DNA from: Isoetes taiwanensis
Lineage: Eukaryota > Streptophyta > Lycopodiopsida > Isoetales > Isoetaceae
Length of the DNA: 64,000 bases
NCBI GenBank assembly: GCA_021234155.1
Contig: JAJEKV010000032.1
Coordinates: forward strand, 6,418,736 to 6,482,735
Direction of reading: 5' to 3'
Positions 23,393 to 34,645 of the stretch are shown one piece after another. Position 1 is the stretch's first letter. Each line of letters starts with the position of its first letter. Both the position numbers and the translations under genes were made by a program. The notes beneath the pieces were generated by a model. It was not told the origin of the DNA, searched no databases, and saw only the letters and a list, made by a program, of their open reading frames with translations.

Positions 23393-24119
23393 GGGTCTAT
23401 TCGCACCCATGGTCAAGTTTAGTTAAGTTATTTTTATCGTTAAGTTAAGTTAACAGTAACTCGATGATTCCCTTCACACCAGTGCTAGTTAAAAAAAAAT
23501 AGGTTAGGCTAACTTAATGTAATACTATTTCGCACTAAAAGCTTTGGTTAAAAAATAACTTAACTAGTTAACTAAATTATTTCGAACATGTCTAGTTAAG
23601 TTAGCCAAAGGCATAAAAAATTATAAGATAGATAGATAATATTTTAACGTCACACCACTAGGCAGCATCCAACTGGACATGTGACCACACACCACACTAC
23701 ATTGCTTGGTTGGGCCCTGCCCCCAACCACTTTACATTGCGTCTGTGGGTTTTGACACCCAACAGTTCAGAGTGCGATTCTGGGCGGTCTCGAACTCGAG
23801 ACCTATAGTTGCTAGACCTAGTGTGTTACCACTAGACTAAATGCCCAGACGCAATTAACTCTTAAAGTGACCTCTACGGGGTGATTTAACTTTTAGTGCT
23901 ACAATTAACTCTTAAAGTGACCTCTACGGGGTGATTTAACTTTTAGTGCTAATTTCTAATTTAGTTAATTTTTAGTTAATTTTGCTAACTAATCCGAACA
24001 AGGTGCGAAGATAAGTTTAGGTAGTGTTTTTGGTTAAAAAAGTTAACTAAATTTCGGGACTATCTGCTAAGTAATTAACTAGTAATACGAATGTAAATTG
24101 ACCGTGGGTCCGAATACCC
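23393..24119. mobile_element. Tourist-type (PIF/Harbinger) MITE, 727 bp, TAA target duplication
   Basis: The ends are GGGTCTATTCGCACCCATGG (23393) and the complement of GGGTATTCGGACCCACGG (24119), with TAA at 23390-23392 and 24120-24122. The 3-bp TAA duplication and GGG ends fit PIF/Harbinger MITEs. Inside are AGTTAAGTTA-rich arms, a 50-bp tandem duplication (23852-23901 and 23902-23951) and a tRNA-Pro-like segment. No transposase. Confidence 0.75.
23782..23846 (-). other. tRNA-Pro-like sequence, probably a SINE head
   Basis: On the minus strand it begins GGGCATTTAGTCTAGTGGTA, matching the 5' part of plant tRNA-Pro. It then has GGTCTCGAGTTCGAGACC as a T-arm with B-box and ends GCCC, which pairs with the first bases. 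The anticodon arm is degenerate, so it is not a functional tRNA. The sequence continues past the acceptor end into the MITE, as a tRNA-derived SINE body would. Confidence 0.55.
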
Positions 24120-24327
24120 TAATCTAACCTATTTAGTTTTTCTTTTTTCTCCCTTTTTTTTTTCTTGCTTTTGGGGGTTGGATAAGGTATTAGTCGCCAT
24201 AGGGCGTGTTATAAGTAATGATTACATGGTCTGCATACATGTTTGATATTGTCGTATTATGTTGCCTTTACTTTGTGCATGCTTGGCTTTTGTATTCATT
24301 ATTTTGTTTTGTTTGTAGGCATAAAAA

Positions 24328-25845
24328 ATGGCCTCAGTAAGGACAGAGATGCTTAGTGAAATTAGGCGCATACTCATCAATCAAATATGCGCACAGACCG
24401 ACCCGGAATGGCATATGCAAACAGATGATCGAATTAACCGTTTTGTAGCATCAGTTGAGAAAGAATGTCGGTCTGAATTATGTGGGAGGTGGCCAGAGCA
24501 TGAGTCTGAGTTGGAAGATATGATGAGAAAGAACTTAAAGTCTTGGGTTTGCAATCCTGAGCCAGAATTGAGGACGCTACTTAAGTATAAAGTGCCACTT
24601 ATGAGCCCCCATGCTGAGGCATACGTGGGACGATGGGCTAATTCGTGGCGAAGTGCAAAGGTCCGACGCAAAGATCACAAGATGGCCAGTAGCAGTCTCA
24701 AAGATGAACATGTGAAAGAGTTAGATAGTCTTATCCATGGTGGGAGCTCTATTGGTGCAGGGGCTAGATTATCATTACATGCTCATGATAAATGTGCTGC
24801 ATTTATTGACAGCATTCCTGTGGATGCTGTCAATGTTGTAAAGTGCATTGGTAGTAAACAAGACTGCCAGATATACCAAATCCAGATCTTGGGAACCCTG
24901 TACTTTAATCAAGATGACTATTATACTGGCATTGTGTGGAGAGGCCAAGATAGAGCTGCATCATGGTTGTTGGCTGACAAGTATATCCGTTTCAAGAGCC
25001 CAAGTCCAGCATTGGCCACACCCCTTGGACTTGCCCCTGAGGTCTTTTGTGGAGACGAGCCACAGGGACCAATGGTAGTCTTGCCATTCATGAATGGAGG
25101 AACCTTTGCAGAATTACTTGACCATCTTCCGAGCCAATTCTCTTCTTATAGGAGATGGTCAAATGCAATGCATAGTGCTCCAAGAAGGGCTGATATGAAG
25201 ATAAGTGCGGAGTGGAAAGCCAAAATGAGGCTCGTGTATAAGTACGTCCCAGAAATAGCTCTCGCTCTTGCAGAAGGGGTCTATGCCATCCACGCTCCAG
25301 GTTGGACACACACAAAGCTCAATTGCAAAAGGGTCAAACTCCATTTTGATGACTCCCTTACAAATGTGTGGGTGGCTATTGGTGATTGGGACATGGCCCT
25401 CCGTTTTTTTTGCAAGGAGCGAATGCCCAAGTTGAAGAGCCGTTATACACTACAAGATAGAACAGTGCGATATCCTTGGTGGGAGAAGAGAGTTTTTACA
25501 TCATCATCAGATGACCAAGCATCATGGGGGCATGAATATTCCCTGGGCTACATTTATGAGATGCTCCTTGATTTTGTCCAGGCAATGCGGCTTATGGGGT
25601 TGTGTGTTGAGGTAAACCCAACCGACCGATACTCTAGCACATTGGACATCATCCAACATCTGAAGGTCCAAATGATGATGGATAGAGAGCTGGTGCACAT
25701 GGATCGCCCATCTATTGTTCGCGTCATCGATGTGTTCAAAACAGCAGGGCTTTCTTCTGATATAGTTGTGAGAGAGAGACGACATATGAAGTGTGGTGAT
25801 CCACTTGAGATGGCTAAGCTATTGTTAAATGCTTGCAAGAAGTGA
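24328..25845 (+). CDS. Pseudokinase-like protein, 505 residues, transposon-associated
   Basis: Intact ORF; the ATG (M A S V R T E M) lies 11 bp after an intron acceptor (TTTGTAG, 24313-24319), so a 5' leader exon is likely. Residues 1-140 are an unrecognised, mostly helical region. Residues about 170-450 align by pattern with a protein kinase domain: hinge-like LPFMNGGTFAELL (252-264), alphaE VPEIALALAEGVYAIHAPG (308-326), HTKLN (328-332) where HRDLK is expected, IGDWDMAL (351-358) for the DFG segment, SLGYIYEMLL (405-414) and NPTDRYS (430-436) for the DPxxRPS motif. The catalytic Asp is Lys, the DFG Gly is Asp, and no clear Gly-loop or VAIK lysine is seen, so catalysis is unlikely. It lies between CACTA-type palindromes and just upstream of a transposase_24-like gene, so it may be element cargo. 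Confidence 0.7.
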   Translation: MASVRTEMLSEIRRILINQICAQTDPEWHMQTDDRINRFVASVEKECRSELCGRWPEHESELEDMMRKNLKSWVCNPEPELRTLLKYKVPLMSPHAEAYVGRWANSWRSAKVRRKDHKMASSSLKDEHVKELDSLIHGGSSIGAGARLSLHAHDKCAAFIDSIPVDAVNVVKCIGSKQDCQIYQIQILGTLYFNQDDYYTGIVWRGQDRAASWLLADKYIRFKSPSPALATPLGLAPEVFCGDEPQGPMVVLPFMNGGTFAELLDHLPSQFSSYRRWSNAMHSAPRRADMKISAEWKAKMRLVYKYVPEIALALAEGVYAIHAPGWTHTKLNCKRVKLHFDDSLTNVWVAIGDWDMALRFFCKERMPKLKSRYTLQDRTVRYPWWEKRVFTSSSDDQASWGHEYSLGYIYEMLLDFVQAMRLMGLCVEVNPTDRYSSTLDIIQHLKVQMMMDRELVHMDRPSIVRVIDVFKTAGLSSDIVVRERRHMKCGDPLEMAKLLLNACKK

Positions 25846-25899
25846 TTAATATAATTTTGTCTTCCTATTTGAGGCTTGTTGCAACAAATAAATTTTGTA

Positions 25900-26215
25900 G
25901 ATAAAGTGTCGCTACAGACGTCAAACCCTAGGTTTTGTGTGCTACATCATCAAACCCTAGATTATAAATGCCATGTGGCACAATCTTAGGGTTTGATGAT
26001 GTGGCACACGCAAGCTAGAGTTTGATGACATGGCACTTACTATGATGTGGCAATATGAAGTCACCACATGACACAACCTAGGGTTTGATGATGTGCCACA
26101 CGCAATGTAGGGTTTCATGATGTGGCACTAAAAATGCCACGTGGGATAATTTATGGTCCGGTGTATGACATGATACATGGCCTGATAATATGGCAACCTA
26201 GAGTTCGATATGCAC
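25900..26215. repeat. Degenerate TAGGGTTTGATGATGTGGCAC repeats
   Basis: 'ctagggtttgatgatgtggc' or its complement occurs at least six times, in both orientations, directly after the pseudokinase stop codon. No gene lies in 25846-26600; 26283-26468 can be read as a short hydrophobic ORF, but its link to the next gene is unclear. Confidence 0.55.
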
Positions 26216-26634
26216 CCCATACATATATACGAGATACTTTTCCAATATAAATAAGAAGATAAGAATATAAATTTAGGTATTTATGCAAAGACACTTGTTC
26301 AAAGCTTTTCTCTCGCTAATTCTCGTTATGTTCAAATTAATATATTTAGTCATGGCGGAGGCTCAATTCTTAGCGGTCTTCCTCATTGTGGCGGTCTTTC
26401 TGATGATGCGATATTCGTGGCATTATGCATCTCCCCCTCCGCCCCTGGTCAAGACGGTCAAGACTGCAGTAAGTCTGCCGGGGCTCATTGGTAGCACATT
26501 TCAAACCATCAAAATACTATTTATCATATGTATAGTTTGTAAGTATCATCCTATTATTGCAACCATATCATTCATGGTTATCAAATGTTTCTCTCACAAT
26601 TTCTTTTGATCTAGGTGTGCTATTTTTCTCGGCG

Positions 26635-29600
26635 ATGAATAAAGGTAATCGCAATCGTACGGAGAATGATGAAGACGAAGGTAAGTATTTATATAGTTTT
26701 TATAGGTTTTACCCTCTAATTAGGTATGTAAGTTTATGCATGGAGTTTTAATTTGTTGTGTAGAGGAAAGGGAAGAGTTTAGACAAAATAGGAGGAGGAC
26801 TCCACGAGGTAGGGGCAATCGTGCTGATGTTCCAAGCAGCCAACCTCCACCTATCACTACAGCAGCAGGTTTGGGTATTAAGATAGCTTTTATAAAAATA
26901 ATAAATAAATGGATTGTTTTTTGCGTGATATTTGTGCTTCTACAGCTCCCCGGCCGCTCCCCGCCTTCCTCGCAAACATGTCTCCCGCTGAGAGAGAACA
27001 AATTGCAGCATATTTTGCCTCTTTGACACCGACGCCGATTAGGCAGTCTCCCGCAGACGTTTCAATTCCTATGCCCCATCGACATAGTGTTGATTATCGG
27101 CCTCCACGTTCTCGTGAGAATATCGAGGCCGGTAGACGTAGTATGGACTCCCGTTCTAGGTATGAGACGGGAATAGATTTTTCTGGTGCAAGGAACTTGG
27201 AGGGTCAACAGGTAAATATATATCCACTACGTACCAAACATTTCTTTGGTTGCAGCATGTTAAAGATGCTCATTCTCATTACTTCCCAGGTCAAGAGGTA
27301 GTGGAACAACAGACTCACAATGTTCAAAAGGACGACGACGACAAGAATCATCATAGGGTTCGGGATCCCAAGGACATCATGAATCGCCTGACATGGAGAG
27401 GTCCGGATCCCGACGACGTCGTGTCACTGAAGAAGAGCGTCCATTTCGCTTTGTTTTAGACACGTAAGTCGGCGGGTGATTTGGCCCCGAATATACCCGA
27501 CTATCATAATAATAATATTTTTTTGGTGAAAGTTATGTGAACATATTATTTAAAATATCAACCTTAAATATTAGTACTTTGCCATCTAAATTTGTTGTTT
27601 TGTTCATTCTATTCACTTAGAATAAATTGTAAAGTGCTCAAAAGTTTCCTATCGGGACGGGATATGTATATTGACGGTAGACATAAACACGCTTTTATAT
27701 ACCCACCATTTATGCTTCAGGGACGATCTTCCTATGAGGGATGATGAGGGAAGTGTCTTTTATACTACACTGAGGGACGCGGTCTCAAACAATATCTCTC
27801 GTTTATGGCCTCCCCGCGGTATAGGGGAGTGGCCTCAGGCGCTTATGACCAACGCGAAATAGAGAGCGTCAAAAATAAAATGAAACAGAGTTTCCCAGAG
27901 ATAGAAAAAGCAAGGAGCTTTAACTGGAAGATGCTCGTTTCGATGATGGGCGAGCTTCAACGAAAAAGGAGGTACATGACCTAGTCATAGTCTTGTTTTT
28001 ATTATTTCAATATTGCATTGATCTATCGATTTATATCAAAGACAAAGAGTGGTCGGTAAACTGAAGTCGGATTGCAAAAAAGTTGGAGGCGATTGGTCAA
28101 AAGTCCCTAAACCACTTAATCTCCACAAGGAAGATATCAAGGTATTTTTTTTTTTTTTCCCATTCGTTCACTGTAACTTGTGATAATGTTGTGTGCCTTG
28201 CAATCAGATTACATTCGAACGTGCAAAGGATCCAGACCAGAAACATAGAGCTCGGATTGACAAAGCAACTGCAAATGGACGAACTCCGTCTCATTTGGGC
28301 TCCGGCGGTCGGAAAGGGTTTCGCCATAGATTCGTAAGAGCTATATTAGTTCACACTATAAGAACTTTAAATGTCATTAGCTAATACTCGTCATATTGTC
28401 ATAGACCTATCTATACAGCGCCCAGCTCCCTCTCTCTAGCGCCCTCACAGCGCCCAGCTCCCTCTCTCTAGCGCCCTCACTCCCCTTGCATAGACCCCCT
28501 TGATTTGCCCCTTTCTGGCTTTCTCTCTCTAGGGTTTACAATCTCTCTCTAGACCCAAAACCCCCAAACCCCCAAAAGGCGCTCCACCCGCCTTTCCGAG
28601 CCCCCAAACTGGATTCTAAGCACCCTTGAGGCAGCCAGAGACCCCTCAGACTTTGGAGCCCTCAAAACCCCCACACCTGCGGTAGTTGGCATGCAATAAT
28701 TGTGAGTGATGTTCTATTCTAATCTATGAGAAGCGTTGGATGTGAGATTAGAAGCGTTGGCATGTTAAATGGTGTCGTGTTGTACAAAGCTTTGGAAAGA
28801 CCTATGAGAAGCGTTGGCGTGGGTCAAAGTCAAAGTCAAAGGTGGTGGGCACCCCTACCCGGGTGTTCTTTGGGCTCGCTAGAACGCGACCGAGCACCCC
28901 CGCCCACCACTTAGGGTTTCCGTTGACTAGCCCAAAAGGTGCTCTGCCAGCGTTCTTGAGTCCCCAAATTCAATTCTAGGCACCCTTTCGCGGCCGAGAC
29001 CCCTCAAACTTTGGGAGTCATGGCCCACGGAAGATGGGCCGGCACAGGAAACCCAAAGGCGAGGGCCCGCCCGACAAACGGTCCCGATCAGCCATCATGG
29101 GCGGGGAGAGTCATCCTCCATGAAGAAGGAGGCTCGGGCTAAGGCTAAGGCCCCCTCAGCCGAGGCCCGGCCGGCCGGAAGGGATTAATTGCTTTCGGAC
29201 CACATAGGAACTCCGCCTCGGGCAGAGAATTGGAGCCACGTCAAAGCGGGGAATGGAGGCTACCCGGTGCTCGTATTGAGGCTAACAAAGGCCCGGCCTG
29301 GGCGGCATGGCGATGGAGATGGAGTCCCTCGGCATCCCATGTGCTCAAAAGGCAAATCGGGTCGAGAAGAACCGTATCCGCAGGCTTGGAGACCCGCCGC
29401 GGTGCATGTGGAAGATGGCCTTGGCCTTGCACCGCCCGGCGGCGAGGCGAGGTGAGGGAGGTCGGCCCGACATGCGGGCCGCCCCTAGACTTCTGTGTTC
29501 ATCACTCACGGACACCATGACGGGGAGAGGGGCGCGCAATGCGGGAGGCGATGGTCCGCGTTGTCACCGGCTTGATCGAGAGGTAGAGGCAGCCACCACC

Positions 29601-32600
29601 ATGGCACGCGGGGAGCCACGGGTACGCTCTTGCGGACAACCCGGAACCGGCGGCTTCAAGATCTTGAGTAAAAGATCGGGAACGACAAGCCCGGCCCTCG
29701 GCGGCCCGTGTCTTTGGGGCTCGAGCAGCGCTCGCTACTCGAGCACGGGCTCCGGGGTTGCGGGCAACCATCCCGCAGAGGCGAGCGAGGGGGTCTCCCT
29801 CAGAGGGTTCATAGTGAGCTGCGGCGGTCGCGAGGCGGGGAGATAGCCAAGCGGCGGCCGGGCTCTGCAAAGAGCTGGTGCTCCCAACTTCCGCGAGGGG
29901 CGAAGCGGCGGCCCGGCTATCCCGCCCACGGCCTCCCCAGCCGGCGTGCGCCCCGCCTTCTTTGCCCGCTCTCCGGCCACTCCGCCATCCCGGCCACACT
30001 CCGGTCACTCCCCGCCATCCCGGCCACCACCACCACCCCCGGCCACGGGACCCGGCCTTACGCCCACCTTGGACCCTTGAGGCCTTGAGAACTCGAGGCC
30101 TTGGCCGGAGAGGCCACAATCACGGTAGTTGAGGCATGCGAGCAGCGAGGGGAGAGTCTCGCCCACAACATCGAACACACATTCTCGATCGAATGACATT
30201 CCGGGGGCGATTCACATTTCTCGAGCAGCCGGCATGGGGGCTCGGCGCCCGGGCGTGACGCATTGTCATATTCCGCGGTTCGCGGATGCAGTGCGTGATG
30301 CCATATTGCGCCGAGGGCCGGATGTTGAAGGGACATCCACATGCGTGGGCCGGGACCTCACACCCGTGCGGCGGGGAGGCCTTGAGGCGGGGGCTTTATC
30401 GAGGTCGGAGGCATTCGCCAGCGAGGGGGTGCCGCCAAGATTGGTTGGCGGGGATGCACATTTTCGGCCGACACGCTGCTTGCTGCCGGACCCGCGGCCC
30501 CAACCCGCGGTACCGCAGCGTACTTACGCTTCTACTACCCGCGGCCCCCCCTTCTCCTGCTCCTACTCCGCTCCCTCGCGGCCCGCCCTCTCGACCACAT
30601 CTTTGCCTCGCTCCATCTACTTCTCCTTTCGGCCCTCGCTTCCGTCCTCCCGCTGACTCGGTTGCGCATACCATCCCTGGCGACAAATAGGAATTGTGCC
30701 CTCGGGTGGTCTCATGGAATTGTCGAGGGGCTTCCCTTGGCGAAGGGGGCGGTCCCGAACTCGTGGCGGCCGGTATGGATCTCATCTTCCTCATGGAACA
30801 TGGGAGCATCTTTGAGCCGCGAGGCTACGATTTCTTAGGGTTACCAACATTTCGGTCTTCAATACACATGCGGGACGGCCGGGGTCATGGTGGAGTGGCT
30901 TGCTACTACCCGGACAACCTTGGCACATTCGGTTACCCTCGGAGAAAATGACCGGACACAACCCGGTGCCACGGGTTGCGTGTGCATAATACCGGTGGCA
31001 ACCCTCTTTTTACGGCGCTGTTATTTCCCTCTTGAGGCGACACCTTCTATCGCGACCACCCGATGCGGATAGGATGGACCCGTATGTCGATCTATATGAT
31101 GACATCTGGCGACATCGGCGGTTGGGTAGGGTCGTCCTTCTTGGAGATTTCAATGCGGACGGGGAGTAGAGCAGCCCATGCGACTTGACCCCCTCGGCCG
31201 ACGATGTCCTGCGGCCTTCGCCCTTGAAGTAGCACAGCCCACTTGTGGTGGGATGACGGCCAGTCCTTTCGCTTTGGTGACCGATTGCTCTCTGCTATGT
31301 GGCATTTTGACTTGATAATTTGCAATGGCCTTTCCACGGTGGCCCGATTCTCGCAAGTGCACATGCAGGCCAAGGACAATCGGGGGAGGGTCTAGTGTGG
31401 TGGACTATGTGCTTGTAGTTGCGCCAAGATATGCATCTCATCGGTCGTTTAGGGTGGAGCCTGAGGCGGTCGGGATGAGGAGGTCGACTTCGGATCACCT
31501 CCCACTTTATTTGGACCTGGTTTGGCGAGCGCGGGAGACCCCCACTATACCAGCCCCTCGCCGTCCTCGGTTGAGACTTCGATTATGAGCGGCCGAGAGG
31601 ACTTCGCCGAGATGCTCATGGGCGCCCTCGGTAATTCTGCGGACCTCCACACTAGAAGCGTGAGAGCCGGACCCGGTGACCGGCTATTACGGGATGCGGC
31701 CGGGCGAGGTGCTTGGCGGACCCAGCGTCGCCTTTCGGGGTCGACAACATTCCCTCGTAACCCGATGGTTTGATGCGGTTGTAAAAAGCATAGCGGCAGC
31801 TCCGTCACATTACGGATCGGATACCCGCTTGCGAGGCCACCACCGCGATCTGCGCCCATCCGAAGGACACAAAGGCGGTACCTTCCCCTAAGCTTTATCG
31901 AGGGGAGATGTTGACCTCTTGGACACTCATCCTCGAACCTTTTGGCCTTGAGAGTGCCCGAAGGCCAGCCGGCCGACCGGGGGACATCACACCAGGCGGT
32001 GGGAGCAGTACTTGCGGCGACTCTATGACCCGCCCAGGGGCGCGTGCCCATACCCCCGCGGGATGGCCCCATTGGTTCACCGTGGGCGAGGATGTTGAGG
32101 AGGGCCTGCAGCGGCTAGCTAATGGGAAGGCGGTGACCTCGATGGTATCGCGGGCCGAGTTACTCAAGTGGGCAGGGCTTGCTTGCCGGTCCTCACTACC
32201 TGTTCAGCGAGCATTGCGGGGAGGGTTTCCCCGACAATGGACCCTAGCGGGGTTGTTCCCATTCACAAAAGGGCGACCCACCTTTGTCCGACCAATTCTG
32301 GGGACGATCATGGTCGATTCGGTTTTGCCAAACTGTTGGCTGGCATTCTCGGCGATGGTTGACCCAGGGGCCCGGATGTGCGAGCGAGCCCCTCACCACG
32401 AGGCGAGGCTTTTCGACCCGCCACTCAACGATTGACCATATCTTTCTGGCTGCGGGCGATTGAAAAGCGGCGGAATCATCGGCTGGACTTGTATTGCTGC
32501 TTTGTGGACTTCGCAAAGGCTTTTGTCTGGTCCAGAAGGAAAGCCGTGGGCTAGGCTGCGTCAGCGGGGCTCCCTGCATGCCCGCGGAATGCCATATCTG

Positions 32601-34521
32601 AGTTGTATGAGAGTTGTTTTGGCGGGGATGCGACCCGGTCCGCCAAGCATTCACCGATGGTATCGGGGTCCGGCGGGGTTGCCCCTCTCGCCAACACTTT
32701 TGGCCTCTACATTGATCGGTTAGAGCCCGGCTTCTGCGAGCATGGGGGGATGGAATACGGCTTTTGCACCAGGTCATCCGCCCGGCTCATCTATGCGGGG
32801 ACGATGTTGGCTGGCGGCCCACACCCGAAGCTATGCGGTCTCACACGGATGCCCTAGACACATTTTGTCGCTACGACATATGCAGCGTCAATCGGCCAAG
32901 ACGGGGGTGGTTCTCATATCCTCTTCACGTCCACCCCATGCCTCTGCACTCACATATCGGGGCCGGCTTTGTGGGCGCCACGCCCACCTACAAGTACCCT
33001 AGGGGTGGAGTTCCCTCCTCGCTTCTCTTTGGAGGCGTCTATCCGGCTATGGGTGGCAAGTGGAAAGCGCTTTATGCCATGCGGAACAACAGTCACCACC
33101 GTGAGCTATATGATTGGGGCCATCAGTCACATCTGTTCGGGGCATCGGTCGAGCCCTGTCCTTACACGGGGTCGAGGTTTGGGGCCCGGCCGTCTCTGGC
33201 GACTGGAATGACTTGGAGCAAAGCAGAAGGCATTTTTGGCACGGGCACTTGGGTGAAACCTTCATCCCCTATCGATTCTGCTGGCAGAAACCTGGATTCT
33301 TTGCTTAAAGCGGCAGGCAGCCCTTGATAGACACATCGTCTATTTTCAGAAAGTGGTTACTATGGGTGATGCTCGGCTCCGCACCTGGCTTACACTGTGG
33401 CCATGAGTCCACAGTGGCTTAGGGCCTTTGTTGAGGGGTAAGAGAGATCGGTGGTTCGCCGGATGGAGCGTCGCGGGGAGCACCGGATCGTCTGTTGGTA
33501 GCGCGGCCGTCGTGGCGACTGCCGGGGAGTACCTAGATGCTTGTTTCCTTGGCAAGATCAGGACCCCATTGCTCTAGAAGCAGTCAAAATGGCCCATTAC
33601 AAGGAGCACATCAACCCCGTGTTAGCGGGGCCCACCGACTCAAGCGTTCCCGGTTGAAAAGGCAGCGGACTCATTGCCTCCATTCGCAGGTGCCCACCAT
33701 CTTCGCATCGAGGCGAGGCGGGTGGATTGGGGAGCCCCGCGGGATTGGGCTCTGTCGGTCTTTGTCAAGCGGGTGCCATTGAGGATGAGTCTCACACTTT
33801 CGAGTTGCCCCGGTCGGGTCGATCCGGGCGATACGCTCCCTTAAATACGGCGGGCCGTGCCCTTGCATTTCTGATGAACACACCACCCGACGCGTACGTG
33901 CCACGGGGTCATACATCCAGGAGGTACTTGGACCTGCTTGAGGTCACCTTTGCCCCGCCTAGTTTGTCCACGACTAGGCACTCTGGGGGGTGGTGCATGA
34001 TATATATTGGGATGTTTACGCATTTTATATGATTAGCGCGGTTTGTCGGCCAGGGTGATTGCTGCCACGGTTTTCCCTCGAAAACCCTTCGGGGCGGGGG
34101 TTTTTTAATCCGGGCAGTAATCCGCTTGCTGCGTTTTTGTATTGGGTCCCATAGACCGATTGGTCTCCGTAAAAGTACCTTCCTTCCTTCCTTCCTTCCT
34201 TCCCTAGCAAGGACCACGTACAAATAGCCACGGAACGTGGAGCTGTTTATCTATATCAACAGTTATACGAAGAGGGAACTATTCCACATCACGGAAATGC
34301 CAATGTGCATTGTATGTAATTATTAAATTTCTATGAACTACATTAATGCCATATTCTTTTGGTTTTTATAGGAAGCAGTGGAGGAGATGAACCAAGCCCT
34401 AGACGAGGACGCCCGGGGGTTCGACGAGGGAGCGTCGACCTATGGTGGAGAGCCATCCAATCAGAGGGGTCCACAAACTACTTACTCGGATGACTACTCC
34501 ACCGAATCTGACAGAGATTAG
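26635..34521 (+). pseudogene. Transposase_24-like gene, multi-exon, interrupted by a LINE
   Basis: Probable second CACTA protein (plant transposase Ptta/En/Spm type, PF03004-like). Exons by GT-AG and frame: 26615-26680 (ATG 26635), 26764-26868, 26946-27211, 27290-27463, 27721-27971, 28042-28141, 28208-28333, then after the LINE-filled intron 34212-34304 and 34372-34521 (TAG). Exon 3 encodes MSPAEREQIAAYFASLTP, a Pro/Arg/Ser-rich run follows, then KLKSDCKKVGGDWSKVPKP and AKDPDQKHRARIDKATANG, then a GSGGRKGFRHRF segment resembling the family's SK(F)A core. The last exon is acidic (EAVEEMNQALDEDARGF). Exon 27290 needs a phase change and has an in-frame TAG; exon 27721 has a frameshift near 27835. 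It is therefore probably inactive. Family call is by pattern; it could be another plant transposon accessory protein. Confidence 0.5.
28405..34205 (+). mobile_element. Degenerate GC-rich LINE (EEP endonuclease, RT) in an intron
   Basis: A non-LTR retrotransposon, copied by target-primed reverse transcription. The 5' end carries a 32-bp tandem duplication (28416-28447, 28448-28479). At 30694, VVSWNCRGASLGEGGG opens an endonuclease domain (GHGGVACYYPDNL; VVLLGDFNAD at about 31130-31165). Reverse transcriptase pieces follow: CFVDFAKAF at about 32498, GVRRGCPLSPTLL at about 32665, and IYAGTMLA where YADD is expected (32795). At 33760-33860 an EDESHTFE.P segment resembles the C-terminal zf-RVT region. 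Frames shift repeatedly with many stops, so it is dead. 29.2-30.6 kb probably held ORF1 but is not recognisable. It ends in (TTCC)n at 34182-34203, right against the acceptor of the host transposase intron. No target duplication was recognised. Confidence 0.75.
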
Positions 34522-34605
34522 CTGTAGGCTAAAAGGGTGGATACTCCCCTTAACGAGTCTTTTGTGATTATCTTCTTTTTTATTTTGGGATGACGTTGGG
34601 AACCG

Positions 34606-34645
34606 TGCAAGGGAACGCCGCATGTAACGCCGCATGCGGCGTTCC
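34606..34645. repeat. AACGCCGCATGCGGCGTT palindrome, CACTA subterminal type
   Basis: A perfect 18-bp palindrome at 34626-34643, preceded by a second GGAACGCCGCATG half at 34612-34624. It differs from the GTCGCATGCGAC motif at 17, 21.6 and 45 kb by GTC to GCC in each arm, and lies 100 bp after the transposase_24-like stop. Probably the right subterminal region of the 21.5-34.7 kb element. Confidence 0.45.

Noticed and set aside
29189-30690. GC-rich ORFs on both strands before the LINE endonuclease
   Set aside because: Overlapping frames without motifs; probably decayed ORF1 and 5'UTR of the LINE rather than separate genes.
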